Below, one piece after another: positions 12,201-24,256 of a DNA stretch of 64,000 nt. The notes beneath the pieces were generated by a model that did no database searches, was not told the origin of the DNA, and was given only the letters and a program-made list of their open reading frames with translations. How positions within the stretch are numbered: position 1 is the first letter of the stretch; each line of letters starts with the position of its first letter. Source of the DNA: Henckelia pumila (Eukaryota; Streptophyta; Magnoliopsida; Lamiales; Gesneriaceae); the NCBI RefSeq assembly GCF_033568475.1, contig NW_027331831.1, positions 5,704,001-5,768,000 on the forward strand, read 5' to 3'. Both the position numbers and the translations under genes were made by a program.

Positions 12201-13831
12201 GTCATAGATAATACAGAAATAAGAGGAATCTTAGCACGTGAACCCTTACCATAGAACTTCCATTCTCCAGCCATCTCAGGTCTGAATCTCACTACCTTCT
12301 GAAAGCAATCGACAGTAGCTCTGTACTTATTCAGCATATCAATCCCAATAATACAATCAAAATCAGACATACCAAGTACAAAACAATCGATCTCAATCTC
12401 ATTACCCTCATACTGTAGTACACAATTCTTTACTATCTGAATCGAGATAAGACCCCTCCCCAAAGGAGAAGAAACAGATACTACAACTGGTAATGACTCA
12501 ACAGGCAAAGAATGCAATGCAACAAATTTGGCAGATAGAAACGTATGGGATGCACCGGTATCAAACAACACATAAGCAGAATAACCAGAAATAGAACAGT
12601 TACCTGCAATCACATCATCAGGTGCTCCCTGTGCCTGCTCCTCAGTCAAAGCAAAGACATGAGCCTGCTGTCTCTGAGGCTGATTGCCTGCCTGACCTCC
12701 ACCTGGTCGAGTCTGCTGCTGTGGATGTGCTGGCTGGAAAGAATGAACAGAAGAGGCCTGTCTTCCAGGTTGAGCCACTGATCGTGATGACTCTGCACCT
12801 CTTGCCTGTCCAGTATTTCTCTGAGGACACACCCTTGCAAAATGACCTGTCTGCTGGCATATATGGCACCTCCCAGATACACCTCGGCACTGATCGGTTG
12901 GATGATTTCCACCACAACTGTTGCAGAACACTCCTGACTTCTGCTTCGTACTACTGGAACTCGAAGAACTGCTCCCAGACTTCTTAAACTGTTTTCCTCT
13001 TGCTTGCAAAAACCTTTTCTTTCCACTGCTACTACCACCTTCAAATCGAAAAGGTTGCTGTTACGGAATTGGAGCTGCAGGTTGTGACTGTCTTGGAGGT
13101 TGTGCGGTATACAAAGTTCCTCGCTGCTGTATCAAACCAGCTTCCGCTCCCTTGGCACTGTTCAAGGCATCAGCAAAGGTATTCGGTCGCCTTGTATTCA
13201 CCAGTGTAAAAACATCCGGACTCAGGCCATTGATAAACTGATCAGCCATAGCCTCGTCACTGTCAGCAACATGTGGAGCAAAACGTAGTAATGTAGAGAA
13301 TTTTGCAACGTAGTCTTCAATATTCAAATTCCCTTGTTTCAGATTTGCAAACTCAGCCCCTTTATCCTTGCGGTAAGACACAGGAAAGAAGCGTTGGTAG
13401 AACTCAGTTTTGAAGACATTCCAAGTCAATACAGTTCCTCTACGCTCCAAAGCTCTTTTTGTAGTGAACCACCAGCTCTTCGCAACTTCATGCAACTGGT
13501 GCCCAATCAATCTAACTCTCCGTTCATCCCCGTAGTCAAGTGAATCAAATAGCATCTCCATATCATCAAGCCATCCCTCGCATTTAACAGCATTTTCTGT
13601 ACCTTTCAAAGTAGGCGGCTTGTAGGATTGGAAACGTTTCAGAAGTGTTTCCATAGGAGTTGCTGTCATATCAGTCATATCTCTTGACGTACTTCCCTGT
13701 TCATTACTCGGCACTTCAGTAGCTCGAGGCACTATCGGTGTAACAACTGTCGGTGGAGTATGAACTGTCTGTTCTGGCAGAGGAATAGGAACCTGTGGTC
13801 GAAGAGGAGGTCTTCCTGGTCGTCGAGACAT
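9230..13831 (-). CDS. Gypsy B gag-pol polyprotein with one in-frame TAA
   Basis: One frame runs from ATG at 13831 to the stop at 9230 (1534 codons), broken only by TAA at 13061-13063 after codon 256. Before the stop: a retrotransposon gag capsid domain ([13 protein letters not shown] region). After it: CCHC knuckle [14 protein letters not shown], aspartic protease with intact [10 protein letters not shown], reverse transcriptase with FIDDIL, RNase H with [13 protein letters not shown], an integrase zinc finger ending CLNCQQ, the integrase core ([25 protein letters not shown]), and a C-terminal chromodomain-like end ([19 protein letters not shown]). The stop lies upstream of the zinc knuckle, not at the gag/pol border, so a chance nonsense change is more likely than programmed readthrough. 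The enzymes would otherwise copy and integrate the element. Confidence 0.93.
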
Positions 13832-14250
13832 ATCTGATTATCAAAATGGTTAGGATACCAAATCATCAAATTATCTCAGTCCTCCTCTGATCATCTTACC
13901 TCTGATCAAGACTCGGTTCTGATTCAGGTGTAAATAAAGAATCGAAGAACAAGTACTCAACAAGACATGCTTCCAATCAAATCCGATAATCAGGTAGCAT
14001 ATCATAATTAACAGATCACATGCCTCTAATCATTCCAGATATTCCAGTAAACATGTGTCGTTAATTATAGTACTCATACTTTCAAATAAAATAAATACAA
14101 TACGATAATAAATTACTTGAAAGTAAATCATGCTATCATTTAAAACATGTAATTCAATCACGTAATTAAATCATAGCATAGATCATAAATAAGTAAAGCA
14201 GATGACTCTATCTACCCCACTCATTATCTATCTAAGTCCAGAATTTTCTT
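13832..14250 (-). other. Gypsy B 5' untranslated leader
   Basis: About 420 bp between the primer-binding site and the gag ATG, with no coding capacity. It is the expected leader and packaging region of the element. Confidence 0.7.
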
Positions 14251-14262
14251 GCTCTGATACCA
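14251..14262 (-). other. Gypsy B primer-binding site
   Basis: The minus strand reads TGGTATCAGAGC, matching the 3' end of initiator tRNA-Met, five bases inside the 5' LTR (right copy). Confidence 0.9.
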
Positions 14263-14267
14263 CCTGT

Positions 14268-16451
14268 TGTGATGACCCGAGTTCTAATCTCTCATTAATC
14301 TCATTAATCATTATTAAACCATGTTAGACAATAATCAAAGTCTAAACAAGAGAATAAAAAAAAAAATTTTTTTAAATAAGTTGCACTGCGCACGCGCGGG
14401 CATCACCCCTCGCGCGCGCGCCGGCCAATGGGACCGAGGTCCCCTGGCTTGGCTCGCGCGCGCGCGAGCAGGAGCTCGCCCGTGCGCCAGCCAAACCAAC
14501 AGAAAAAAAATAATGGCTCAGCTGCTGTCAAAAACGAGATCATGCCTATGATTGATTCAAGATCATGTCCTACCAAAGTCTAGACATGATGAAATCAAGC
14601 ATAAAAACTACCATGCATTCTAACATGCTTTTAATGCTAGTAATAAACCATTCCAAGGCTTTACAACATAATCATCATTCTCATAACATGTAATAACATT
14701 GTCATATATCCAGATCAAGACACCTTATGTTGATTCAAGGATTTACAACATATTTCCAACCCTATAAACATCAACAAAACCACAACTCAATCATCTACAA
14801 GTCTTGGTACAAGTATCCTTAAACATGATCATGATTAAGACTCATTAAACTTCATGACAGCACACATAACTCCTAACTCGGATCCTCACGCTATATCGAT
14901 TTCATCCCTTGTTCTTTAAGTCCGCCTTTGCCCGGTTCCACTTCCTCCTATTGCAATGACACATACAACAAAACAATAGCCGGATAACTCCGGTGAGAAA
15001 TAGATTTCCCAGTAAAAGCAACTAAACATGCATAATCAATATCACAATCATGATATAGAAATAAATACAATGCATGCTTTCAAAACAAGGTTCTTTTCAT
15101 CATTCATCAACTGGGATCCCGAGAAGAAGATATCATAGCTAATCCACCGACACACCCTATCGAGGTGGGGCTACTATCTTGCTCCTCTAGACTTTGAAGC
15201 CATTATATATGCAGCTCAGACGCTAGGCTCAAACAACCACCCAGGCCATACATATACAATCCCTCAAATCGTCTATTCGAACGTGTCCGTTCATTTCAAA
15301 CTCAAGGGAATAAGTCATCAAGATGAATGCAACATGTAACATAATCAGGGCATTCATTATATCAAGAACTTATTCAAGTAATCAAAAGAAAGCACATAAG
15401 AGCACTTAAACAAACAAGTATGTGAATTGAGGGAACTCGATACAAACCATCTCGAGTTGTAATCCCAATCAAATTGTAGTCCACTTTTACCTTTCAAATG
15501 TAATGTCTAGGAGGTCTTCAAACTTGTCAAAAGCTGTACAATATCAAACACCAAGCACAACTCAAAATCTGCTCAAGATCAACCCCAAACTTCAACAAGA
15601 ATTCCAAAGGAAACTCTACCAACCTTGTTCTATCGTCTATCGGTTTCGAAGTCGAGATTACTCAATTGCAATGTCCTGTTCAAGCACTGAAACAACAATA
15701 TAACAAGCAAAGAATCATCAGCTAAGAGCTCATCAACTTCTAAGATCAAGAACGATAGCAAATCACTCCAATTTAAAAGTTCGACGGCATATCGGTATAA
15801 ACTCGGCGATTCCGAACATATCAATAACATGTATCAGCTGAATACCATTCCAAACCAACATAATCCTCCATATATCAGCAAGTATATCAATTGAATCATA
15901 GCTGGAATTAATAAGAACATGCTATACAAATCAATCTTCAACCAACTTCAAGATTCAACAAGATACAAGCTCATTAATCACAAGTTCATATCAATATCTG
16001 ATATCTGCCATTTTCGAATTCTCCAACCTTGATGAACAAAGAAGAAACTTACATCAAATCTAAGGTCTCGTTGTGAGGATTCCAGAACATCTTTCGGAAT
16101 CGAATTCGGATAATCGAGTCAAAAGATATGGCAATCGCAAGATAAAGAAATGAATTGAAAAGATCTTTTCTTTTGCCTCTCGGTTCTTGCTTCTCTTTTT
16201 GTCTGAATAAATCTGATGAAATGTGTTGATTGACACGTGCATGCTGATAAGTTAAGCATGAAATCTGATAAGTGTAGTCATATCGCACTTTGGCCCCTCA
16301 AGACCTCAATAATTGCAATTCAGTCCTCAATTTCTTATTTCATTCAATTTCAATCCTAGATAATTTAAGAATATTAGAATTTAAATAAAAACTCCAAATA
16401 TTCCCAAATTAAATATACTCGGATTAAAAGTAAATAATTCCGGGCGTTACA
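14268..16451 (-). repeat. Gypsy B 5' LTR (right copy)
   Basis: Nearly identical to 6948-9129. Differences include a longer A/T run near 14360 and about ten single-base changes. It would carry the promoter of gypsy B, reading leftward. Confidence 0.95.
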
Positions 16452-16473
16452 GATACCATGCAGGGTCACTACA
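16452..16473 (+). repeat. GATAC duplicate plus the last 17 bp of gypsy A 5' LTR
   Basis: GATAC (16452-16456) is the right-hand target duplication of gypsy B. CATGCAGGGTCACTACA (16457-16473) is the end of gypsy A's 5' LTR, identical to the end of its 3' LTR. Confidence 0.95.
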
Positions 16474-16477
16474 TTTT

Positions 16478-16493
16478 TGGTATCAGAGCATGC
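16478..16493 (+). other. Gypsy A primer-binding site
   Basis: TGGTATCAGAGCATGC starts four bases after the 5' LTR. The first twelve bases match initiator tRNA-Met. Confidence 0.9.
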
Positions 16494-16582
16494 TTAGATT
16501 TTGGGATTAGTACTTGGGATTTAGTTTAGTCTTGAGTAATTCTTGCGCATTTGGAATTTTAATGTGCAAATCTTTTCAGGAT

Positions 16583-19500
16583 ATGGCTGACGAGAGTCAC
16601 GGTAGTGTTGACCAGGGAGGTGGTCATCATCATCGTCATCACCGCCATCATGATGATCAACATCATCATCATGAGGGTAAACGTCGCTACTCTATTAATA
16701 AATTCATGCAAGTAGGACCGAAACCCTTGGTGGGAGGCGAGAATCCTAAACAGGCGATGAGTTGGATGTCTAAACTCGAGAGTACTTTTCGTGCTTTCGA
16801 TTGTACTGAGATCAGAAATTGGAAGTTTTAAAATTCGTTCTAGAGGATCGAGCACGTTTTTGGTGGGATGCCAAAGCTGCTCAGGCACGTACTGAGAGAG
16901 GACAGGTGACTTGGGGAGATTTCTGTCGGGAATTCCAGAAATTGTATTTTCCTCCGGCTGTTCGCCAAGCACGATCTATGGAGTTTCTTACTCTGAGACA
17001 AGGATCAATGACTATTGATCAATATCAACAACGATTTCTTGATCTGCTACCTTTCAGTCCTCATATCAATGAGAGTGATGCGTCGAAGTATGATATCTTT
17101 CTACAAGGTTTGAACCAAGCACAGGTTGTCGTCTGTGATGACCCGGTGTCTTTTGAGACTTTGGTGAACCGTTGCCGTCTTGTGGAGACTAGCAACAGGC
17201 TTGCACAGTTGATGATGCCAGCACAGCCTAGTGGATCTTTTGAGCCTCGAGCTCAATCTGTTCTGCAATCTGGACCTACGTCTTCTTCTACTCCTACTAC
17301 TTCATCTGGATCTCGTGGTTCACGAGGTATGTTCCGTTTTGGGAAGAAGAAGAAGAAGGAGGAGTTTTGTAGTCACTGTGGAGGGAAGCATCATGCAGCT
17401 TCATGTCGGAGAGCTACTGGTGCTTGTTATATTTGTGGGCAGCAGGGACATCTGCGGAGAGATTGTCCTCAGCGCATGGGTTCTGCTAGTGGATCGGGAT
17501 CACAGGTTGGATCTCAGGCTTCTATTGTTCCACGTCAGCAGCCAGCACCACAAAGTTCTTCTGGATATCGTCCTCAGACTCAAGGGCAAGTGTTTGCTAT
17601 GTCTCAGGAGCAGGCTACAGAGGGAAGCGATCGCATGTTGGCAGGTACCTTTCTGTTATGTGGTATTCCTGCACTTGCATTAATTGATACTAGAGCGTCG
17701 CATTCCTTTATTTCTAGTCGCTTTATTAAGAGACATAGATTACCTTATGTATAATTAAATATGGATTTAGTTGTGTCTACTCCGTTGGAACAAGAGATAG
17801 TAACTAAGCGTCTAGTGATTGGTTGCCTTCTGGAGTTTGAGGGTAATGTGTTAGCAGCTAATTTGATGATATTAGCGATGGCAGATTTTGACTGTATCTT
17901 GGGAATAGATATGCTGACTTTGTATCACGCTATTGTGGATTGTTATCAGCGTTTGGTACAGTTTCATCCGGTTGAGGGTGATAGCTGGTATTTTTATGGT
18001 GAGGGTGCGCGACCTCCAATGCCACTTGTTTCGGCTCTGAAGGCATGTCATGTCTTGGAGTCAGGTGGGGAGGGCTACCTCATCTATGCAGTTGATATGT
18101 CCACGAGTAGTACGGGTATTGACCAGTTACCGGTAGTCAGTGAGTTTCCTGACGTATTCCCTGATGAGATTCCTGATTTTCCTTCGGTGCGAGAGGTTGA
18201 ATTTGGTATTGATTTAGTACCAGGAACTATGCCTATATCCCGAGCGCCTTATCGTCTAGCACCTTCAGAGATGAGGGAATTGAAACAGCAATTACAGGAT
18301 CTTCTTGATAAGGGATATATCCGTCCGAGTGTTTCTCCGTGGGGAGCACCTGTTTTATTTGTCAAGAAGAAGGATGGATCGATGCGATTATGTATTGATT
18401 ACAGGCAGTTGAATCGTGTCACCATCAAGAATAAGTATCCTTTGCCGTGGATTGATGATCTATTTGATCAACTACAGGGTACTTCTGTTTACTCCAAGAT
18501 AGATCTGAGATCTGGTTACCATCAGATGCGGGTACGCGACTCAGATATATCTACGACTGCTTTCAGGACCAGATACGGGCATTACGAATTTCTGGTGATG
18601 TCATTCGGTTTGACGAATGCACCGACAGTCTTCATGAATCTGATGAATCAGATATTTCGAGAGTATCTGGATAGATTTGTCATCGTCTTCATTGATGATA
18701 TTCTTGTCTATTCTCATGACAAGGATGAGCATGCACAGCATTTGAGAATTGTTTTACAGACGTTACGAGATAAGCAGCTGTATGCGAAATTGAGCAAGTG
18801 TGAATTTTGGCTTGATCGGGTAGTGTTTCTCGGTCATGTGATTTCTAATGAAGGGATATCTGTTGATCCTAGTAAGATAGAGGCAGTGCTGAACTGGTCT
18901 CATCCGACGATGGTTGCTGAGATTCGTAGTTTCTTGGGTCTAGCTGGATATTACCGTCGGTTCATCGAGAATTTTTCACAGTTGGCCAGACCTTTGACTC
19001 AGCTTACACGGAAAGATGTTGCCTTCATATGGTCCTCGGATTGTGAGGAGTCATTTCACGAGTTGCGTAGACGTCTTACTACTGCACCTGTGCTAGCTCT
19101 TCCTTCTGGATCAGGAGGTTATGTTGTTTATACTTGTGCCTCTGGTCAGGGGTTAGGATGTGTTCTGACACAGCATGGACATGTTATTGCCTATGCTTCT
19201 CGACAGTTGAAGACACATGAGAATAATTATCCAGTGCATGATCTCGAGTTGGCCGCCATTGTATTTGCACTCAAGATCTGGAGGCATTATCTTTATGGCG
19301 AGAAATTTGAGATATTCACAGATCACAAGAGTTTGAAGTATTTATTCACTCAGGCGGAGTTGAATATGCGACAGAGACGCTGGATGGATCTTCTGAAGGA
19401 TTATGATTGTGAAATCAAATATCATCCAGGTTCTGTTAATCTTACTGCTGATGCCTTGAGTCGGCAGGTGAGACTTTCTGCACTTCAGACTAATGAAATA

Positions 19501-21036
19501 TCTCATATGATTCAAGAATGCTGTTCATTGAGTTTTACGCTCAAGCACAAGAAAGGGAGGAATGAGATTCGTTTGTATACTATTCTATCTGAGCCAGCAT
19601 TGTATTCTCGGATCAGAGATGCTCAGATATCTGATGTTAAGACTCAGCGTTTGGCACGTCTAGCCAATGGAGTTAATACATCTGGATTCCATTTTCAGGC
19701 AGATGGTTTATTATGCTTATCTAATCGAGTGGTTGTACCTAATGATGCGGAGCTCAGGAATAATATTCTTTCTCAAGCTCACAGGAGTCGATTATCAGTT
19801 CATCCTGGTAGCATGAAAATGTATAAGGACTTGCGAACTAGATTCTGGTGGAAAGGGATGAAGCGAAGTGTGTATCAATTTGTTTCGAGATGTTTGGTTT
19901 GTCAACAGGTCAAGGCTGAACATCGACGGCCAGGTGGATTATTGCAGAATCTTAAGATTTCCGAATGGAAATGGGAGCACGTGACTATGGACTTTGTTAC
20001 CCACTTGCCTATGACGTCACGTCAGTGTGATGCTATCTGGGTTGTCGTTGAACGTTTGACAAAATCAGCACACTTTATTCCTTATAACCGGGAGTATTCT
20101 TATGATCGCATGACACGTTTATACATCCAGGAGATAGTGCGATTACATGGGATTCCAGTGAGCATAGTCAGTGATAGAGACCCGCGATTTACCTCACATT
20201 TTTGGGGTAGTTTTCAGGAGGCGTTGGGTACCACTCTGGGTTTAAGAACTGCATATCATCCGGAGACTGACGGACAGTCAGAACGGACGATTCGTACATT
20301 GGAGGATATGCTACGTTCTTCTGTTATGGATTTTGGCTTATCTTGGCAGGATCAGTTACCTTTGATCGAATTTGCCTACAATAACAGTTATCATCGTAGT
20401 ATCGATATGACACCTTTCGAGGCATTGTACGGTCAACGGTGTCGTACTCCGTTATTCTGGGATGAAGTCGGGGAACGACAAGTCGAGGGTCTTGAATTGG
20501 TGCAGCAGATTGTGGACAAGGTAGATTTGATCAAGCATAGGATCAAAGTTGCTCAAGATAGACAAGCCAGTTATGCTAATATTCATCGCAGGCCACTTCA
20601 GTTTGAGCCTGGTGAATATGTGTTTCTACGAGTATCACCTTTCAGGAAGGTGATGAGATTCGGCGTGAAAGGCAAGTTGTCTCCTCGTTTCATTGGGCCT
20701 TTCCAGATACTGGAGAAGATCGGAGATGTTGCATATCGTTTGGCTTTACCGCCAAATCTTTCCAGTATACATAATGTTTTTCATGTGTCGTTGCTTCGAC
20801 AGTATATAGCTGATGAATCTCATGTGATTCAGTCTACTGATATTCAGCTAAAGCCAGATCTGTCTTTTGTTGAACGACCAATCCGTATCCTAGACAGGAA
20901 GGAGAAAGTTCTTCGGAACAAGACTATACCACTTGTGATGGTACAGTGGCAGCACCGAGGTGTTGAAGAAGCAACTTGGGAAACGGAGAGTCGTATGCAA
21001 GCGGAATATCCTGAGTTGTTTGCTTTATACTTTTGA
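16583..21036 (+). pseudogene. Gypsy A gag-pol polyprotein, broken
   Basis: Gag starts at ATG 16583 (MADESHGSVDQGGGHHH, a His-rich N-terminus). A one-base loss near 16810 shifts the frame relative to gypsy C. The main frame then runs 16819-17754, where TAA (17752-17754) interrupts the protease region, and continues in the same frame 17761-21036. Visible parts: CCHC knuckle CYICGQQGHLRRDC, reverse transcriptase with FIDDIL, integrase core ([26 protein letters not shown]), and a chromodomain-like C-terminus ([19 protein letters not shown]). Two catalytic motifs are altered: the protease reads DTRASHSF (Arg codon 17692-17694 in place of Gly), and RNase H reads [10 protein letters not shown] (Cys codon 19135-19137 in place of Asp). 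The copy cannot be autonomous. Confidence 0.93.
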
Positions 21037-21143
21037 TTTACCATGTAAGATGTAATTACAGTTGTTGTAATAAAACATGGTTTGATGTTTCATTTTGTTA
21101 TCTTGATTTGTCTTTAGATGTTATTTCGCGGACAAAATATCTA

Positions 21144-21156
21144 AAGGTGGGGAGAA
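21144..21156 (+). other. Gypsy A polypurine tract
   Basis: AAGGTGGGGAGAA lies immediately before the 3' LTR. Confidence 0.85.
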
Positions 21157-22624
21157 TGCAGTAACCCAGATTTTATTTTAAGATAATAATATGATAAACA
21201 TGATTAAGGGTTGGTAATTAATCAATTTCGGAGTGTTATTGGACTTCGGAAGAAAATATGGGCTTTTGACTTTAGGCCGGATCGGAAGCTCCAAACCCAG
21301 ATCGGAAGCTCCGATCCCAGTCACTTCGGAACCTCATCGGAAGCACAGAGATCGGAAGCTCCAATCCTGGAACGGACGTTCCGATCTCCGGCTGCCAGCT
21401 TTACCCGATGACTCAGCCATGAGTTTTGACAAGTGTTGAACGTAGAGCAGATTAGAAGCTCCGATTGCCCGATCGGAAGTTCCGATCCCGATGTGTCACA
21501 CATGCACGCAGTGAGCTGGATCGGAAGCTCCGATCCTGAAATCGGAAGTTCCGATCCTGGCCGGGAATTTTGCCTATAAATAGGGCTTCGCAGATTCATT
21601 TTCAATTACGAATTCCCGAGTTTCTTTCTTCAGTAATATAGTATGAGATATACACTTGAGGGCCCTATCGGTTATAATAGAGGTTCTGGAATAACCAAGT
21701 TGTGGTTATAGTCATCCAGGACTAGCATCTCCAAAGGGCTATCTACGGACGAAGGTATGGTCCGGGAATCTATTTAAGTTTTGGGAGTACTTATTAGCTT
21801 AGTTAAGACTTATAGAATTTATGTAGTGATACAGTGAACTTTTGAATATAGGCTTGGAACCTAGGATCCTACTTTACTTGAACTAGCCTAGAGGTACGTA
21901 CACATTGACTGAGATTGCCAGCGAGTATACATGTTTATATGTTGCATTTATTTGGCATTATTATATGGCATGATGTATGATTTACCATTTTCTATACTCA
22001 TATGTTATGTGCATATACACGTTGAGCCTATACCTTGTTATACCTGATTATAGACCCGCTCAGCTCTATACTCGATAGTCTGTCACTGAGAGTACCGCGA
22101 CGGCGGGAGAATTTATGTCTGTCTACTCTGGTGTACTAGACGAGTGTTGTTGCACCCAGAGGTTGATCTGTGTGGTGGCAGCACTCATGTGGCGCCGGTT
22201 CTGAGCATGATTTTTCAGATGACCCTGTACCAGTCATCATGTTGCATGCATTATATACATATGTTTACTCATGTCTATGTACTGGGCGTTAGTGCTCACG
22301 TCCTAGTTGTTATCTTGGACACCCTATTCCATGGGGCAGGTCGCAGGATGGACGGAGCTAGTAGTTCAAGGCAGGACTAGGGAGCAGGAGCCTTGAGGAT
22401 TTTATTATACAGTAGGATTCGATATAGCTGTATAATGTTTACTGTTTAAGGTTTCGATTTGGTTGTATCACTACAGATTTAAGCCTAGATTATGTTACTA
22501 AGCTGATATGTAAATTATGGTTTTGTTTCCACATGTTTTACTCTGTTAAGTTATTTTGCTGTATTAAGTTTAATGCATGCTATTAGTTGCCAGTTAGTAG
22601 GTGATACCATGCAGGGTCACTACA
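21157..22624 (+). repeat. Gypsy A 3' LTR
   Basis: 1468 bp from TGCAGTAACCC to GGGTCACTACA, with the same palindrome array and TATA box (21575-21582) as the 5' LTR. The second base pair of the left end has changed (TGCAG instead of TGTAG). Followed by CTTTT, the right target duplication. Confidence 0.95.
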
Positions 22625-23451
22625 CTTTTACCACCACATTTAAAGCACTAAATATTTTTCTTCTTAATTATTGACTTTGATTTACCATGTTTGTGGCTCT
22701 CATTGAAGTCACATACCCTTAATCTTCCTCTTGTCATCGTAAAACCAACCTACCTTCCTTAATTTTTGCCACGAATTTCTTGTCCAAGAACTGCAATTAA
22801 AATATCGTCAAAGTTTAAAATATCTGTAAGGATATTGTTGGTTACATTGATGATAAAAGTTGATCATATGAATCCAATAGACTTCGAAGTAGAAGATTTT
22901 CACATTCTTTTACCTTTATTTTGTTGATCATAGAGTTGAGTTTGACAAATGGAATATTTAGTATGTTGATATGGTCTTATTGATGAAGGTTCCGTCTTCA
23001 AAAAGAGCATCAACCTTCTATTTAGGAAAAAAATTTTGTGCAATGACTTTGGCTTTCGCACAACTTCGTCAAAGTATACCAAATAATCTTTGATGTCTTT
23101 ATTTCAAATATACTTCATAATACTTCATTCACTATAGTCAAGTGCAAATTGGTATTAACATTATAATTCATTTCATCCCACTTCTCATCATTCGTAATTT
23201 CTTTTAATTTTCAAATTGCTGTTAAGCAACACTCTTTTGTTAAAATTATTCGTGTCTTCAATTTTCATAGCAAAAATTTGTTCAGTTGAATTTTTTTGTT
23301 AAATATCTTTTACCTTGCCATTATTTTGATTACAAAATCACGCTTTAATAAAATCTAACCAAAAAATTGTTATGATGTGGAAGTTTAGTCAAAACTGTAA
23401 TCACAAAGCATACTCTGGATTTTTATGAAATTTATTTCAAAGCTTTGATAC
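22625..23451 (-). pseudogene. Copia fossil 1, gag portion
   Basis: The minus strand carries a decayed copia gag. ENLLLRSLLDSYDQLLSS (about 22890-22840) matches the 'LLLCSLPDSYD' gag motif, preceded by a KIIWYTLTKLCES-like stretch matching 'IWDKLEKLYE'. The CCHC zinc knuckle begins here and is completed at 5496, on the other side of gypsy A. Many stops and frameshifts show great age. Confidence 0.7.
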
Positions 23452-23457
23452 CACTTG
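23446..23457 (-). other. Copia fossil 1 primer-binding site
   Basis: The minus strand reads TGGTATCAAAGC, an initiator tRNA-Met-type primer site, adjoining an LTR whose plus-strand edge is TGTCGGTCCCAG. Confidence 0.65.
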
Positions 23458-23862
23458 TCGGTCCCAGTTGCGATATTTTGAGATAAAAAAATATGAAAAT
23501 GAAGAATAAAATGAACATCGATATTACGTGAAAAACTCTTAAAAAGTATTAGGGTAAAAACCACGACAAGATGAAAAATTTCACTATAATATTTAGAGAA
23601 TTACAATATTTCTATGTGATTATAAAAAGATACACACTTTCTTATTACAGAAGAAAACCTATCTCACGAATATTATAGAAATTGATAGGATAAATGTAGT
23701 TCAAGAAGAAGGTATTTGTTTGAGGTTGGACAATACAAATGTTGAATAATGAGTCTATTTTATAGATGCAAATTCTAGTTTGAAAATGAACATGTCGATC
23801 TTTGAAAATCTTGTAACCATCACTTTTGAACAAAAAATACAGCCATGCACATTAATGCATTC
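23458..23862 (-). repeat. Copia fossil 1 5' LTR (partial, outer end unclear)
   Basis: Begins TGTCGGTCCCAG next to the primer site and runs right as AT-rich sequence. The outer edge cannot be placed because a retroposed insert and a hAT MITE follow. No matching 3' LTR was found near 3.3-4.5 kb. Confidence 0.4.
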
Positions 23863-23977
23863 AACCACTTGTTTTGAAGGTTTTTACCCATCTTGGTTGA
23901 TGGAAGTAGTTTTGTCAGATTTATCTAATGAATAGACTGATTTTATCTCAAAAAAAAAAAAAAAACCACTTGTTTTG
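23863..23977 (+). mobile_element. Short A-tailed retroposed insert with 14-bp target duplication
   Basis: AACCACTTGTTTTG occurs at 23863-23876 and again at 23964-23977. The 87 bp between them end in a run of about 16 A. A long target duplication plus a poly(A) tail is the signature of LINE-machinery retroposition (a truncated LINE, a SINE or an mRNA 3' end). The source of the insert was not recognised. Confidence 0.65.
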
Positions 23978-23998
23978 GTAGTCCTCATTAATAACACG

Positions 23999-24256
23999 TA
24001 GAGGTGTCAAAATGGGCCAGATCCGTTGGATTTGCCCGCCTCGCCATACAAAATAGATGAGTTGGGTTGTTAATTTCTCAACGCACCTAAAGATGGGCCG
24101 CCCCTCCCCGTCCCGCCTAATAGTGGGTTGCGGGTTAGCCCACCAAAATTCGCCAAATTACACGTACGCCCACTGGGTTGGCCCGCTACATAAAATAGGT
24201 GTGTTGTGTTGGGTTGTGGGCCCGGTCCACCCCGTTGGCCTGTTTTGACACTTTTA
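23999..24256. mobile_element. hAT-type MITE, GGGCC-rich
   Basis: Inverted ends TAGAGGTGTCAAAA and (complement) TAAAAGTGTCAAAA, flanked by ATAACACG (23991-23998) and ATCACACG (24257-24264): 8 bp with one mismatch. 258 bp, rich in GGCCCG and TGGGTTG words, non-coding. Confidence 0.7.

Larger units (their letters stand above)
6948..16451 (-). mobile_element. Gypsy B: nearly intact Ty3/gypsy chromovirus nested in gypsy A
   Basis: A 9.5-kb element in minus orientation inserted 22 bases before the end of gypsy A's 5' LTR. LTRs at 6948-9129 (2182 bp) and 14268-16451 (2184 bp) differ at about a dozen positions (roughly 0.5%), indicating a recent insertion. It has a perfect target duplication GATAC, a tRNA-Met primer site next to the right-hand LTR and a purine tract next to the left-hand one. 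The gag-pol frame is whole except for one in-frame TAA. Internal region 9130-14267. Confidence 0.96.
5497..22624 (+). mobile_element. Gypsy A: Ty3/gypsy chromovirus, split by gypsy B
   Basis: Complete LTR retrotransposon in + orientation. The 3' LTR is 21157-22624 (1468 bp). The 5' LTR is 5497-6947 continued at 16457-16473 after the nested element (also 1468 bp). The LTRs are bounded by TG and CA. Target duplication CTTTT lies at 5492-5496 and 22625-22629. A tRNA-Met primer site follows the 5' LTR and a purine tract precedes the 3' LTR. The C-terminus of the polyprotein looks like a Tekay/Del chromodomain. The LTRs differ by about 3% by eye. Inserted into a copia gag. Confidence 0.93.

Noticed and set aside
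10399-13543. Open frames on the + strand opposite gypsy B gag-pol
   Set aside because: They are antisense shadows of the minus-strand polyprotein.
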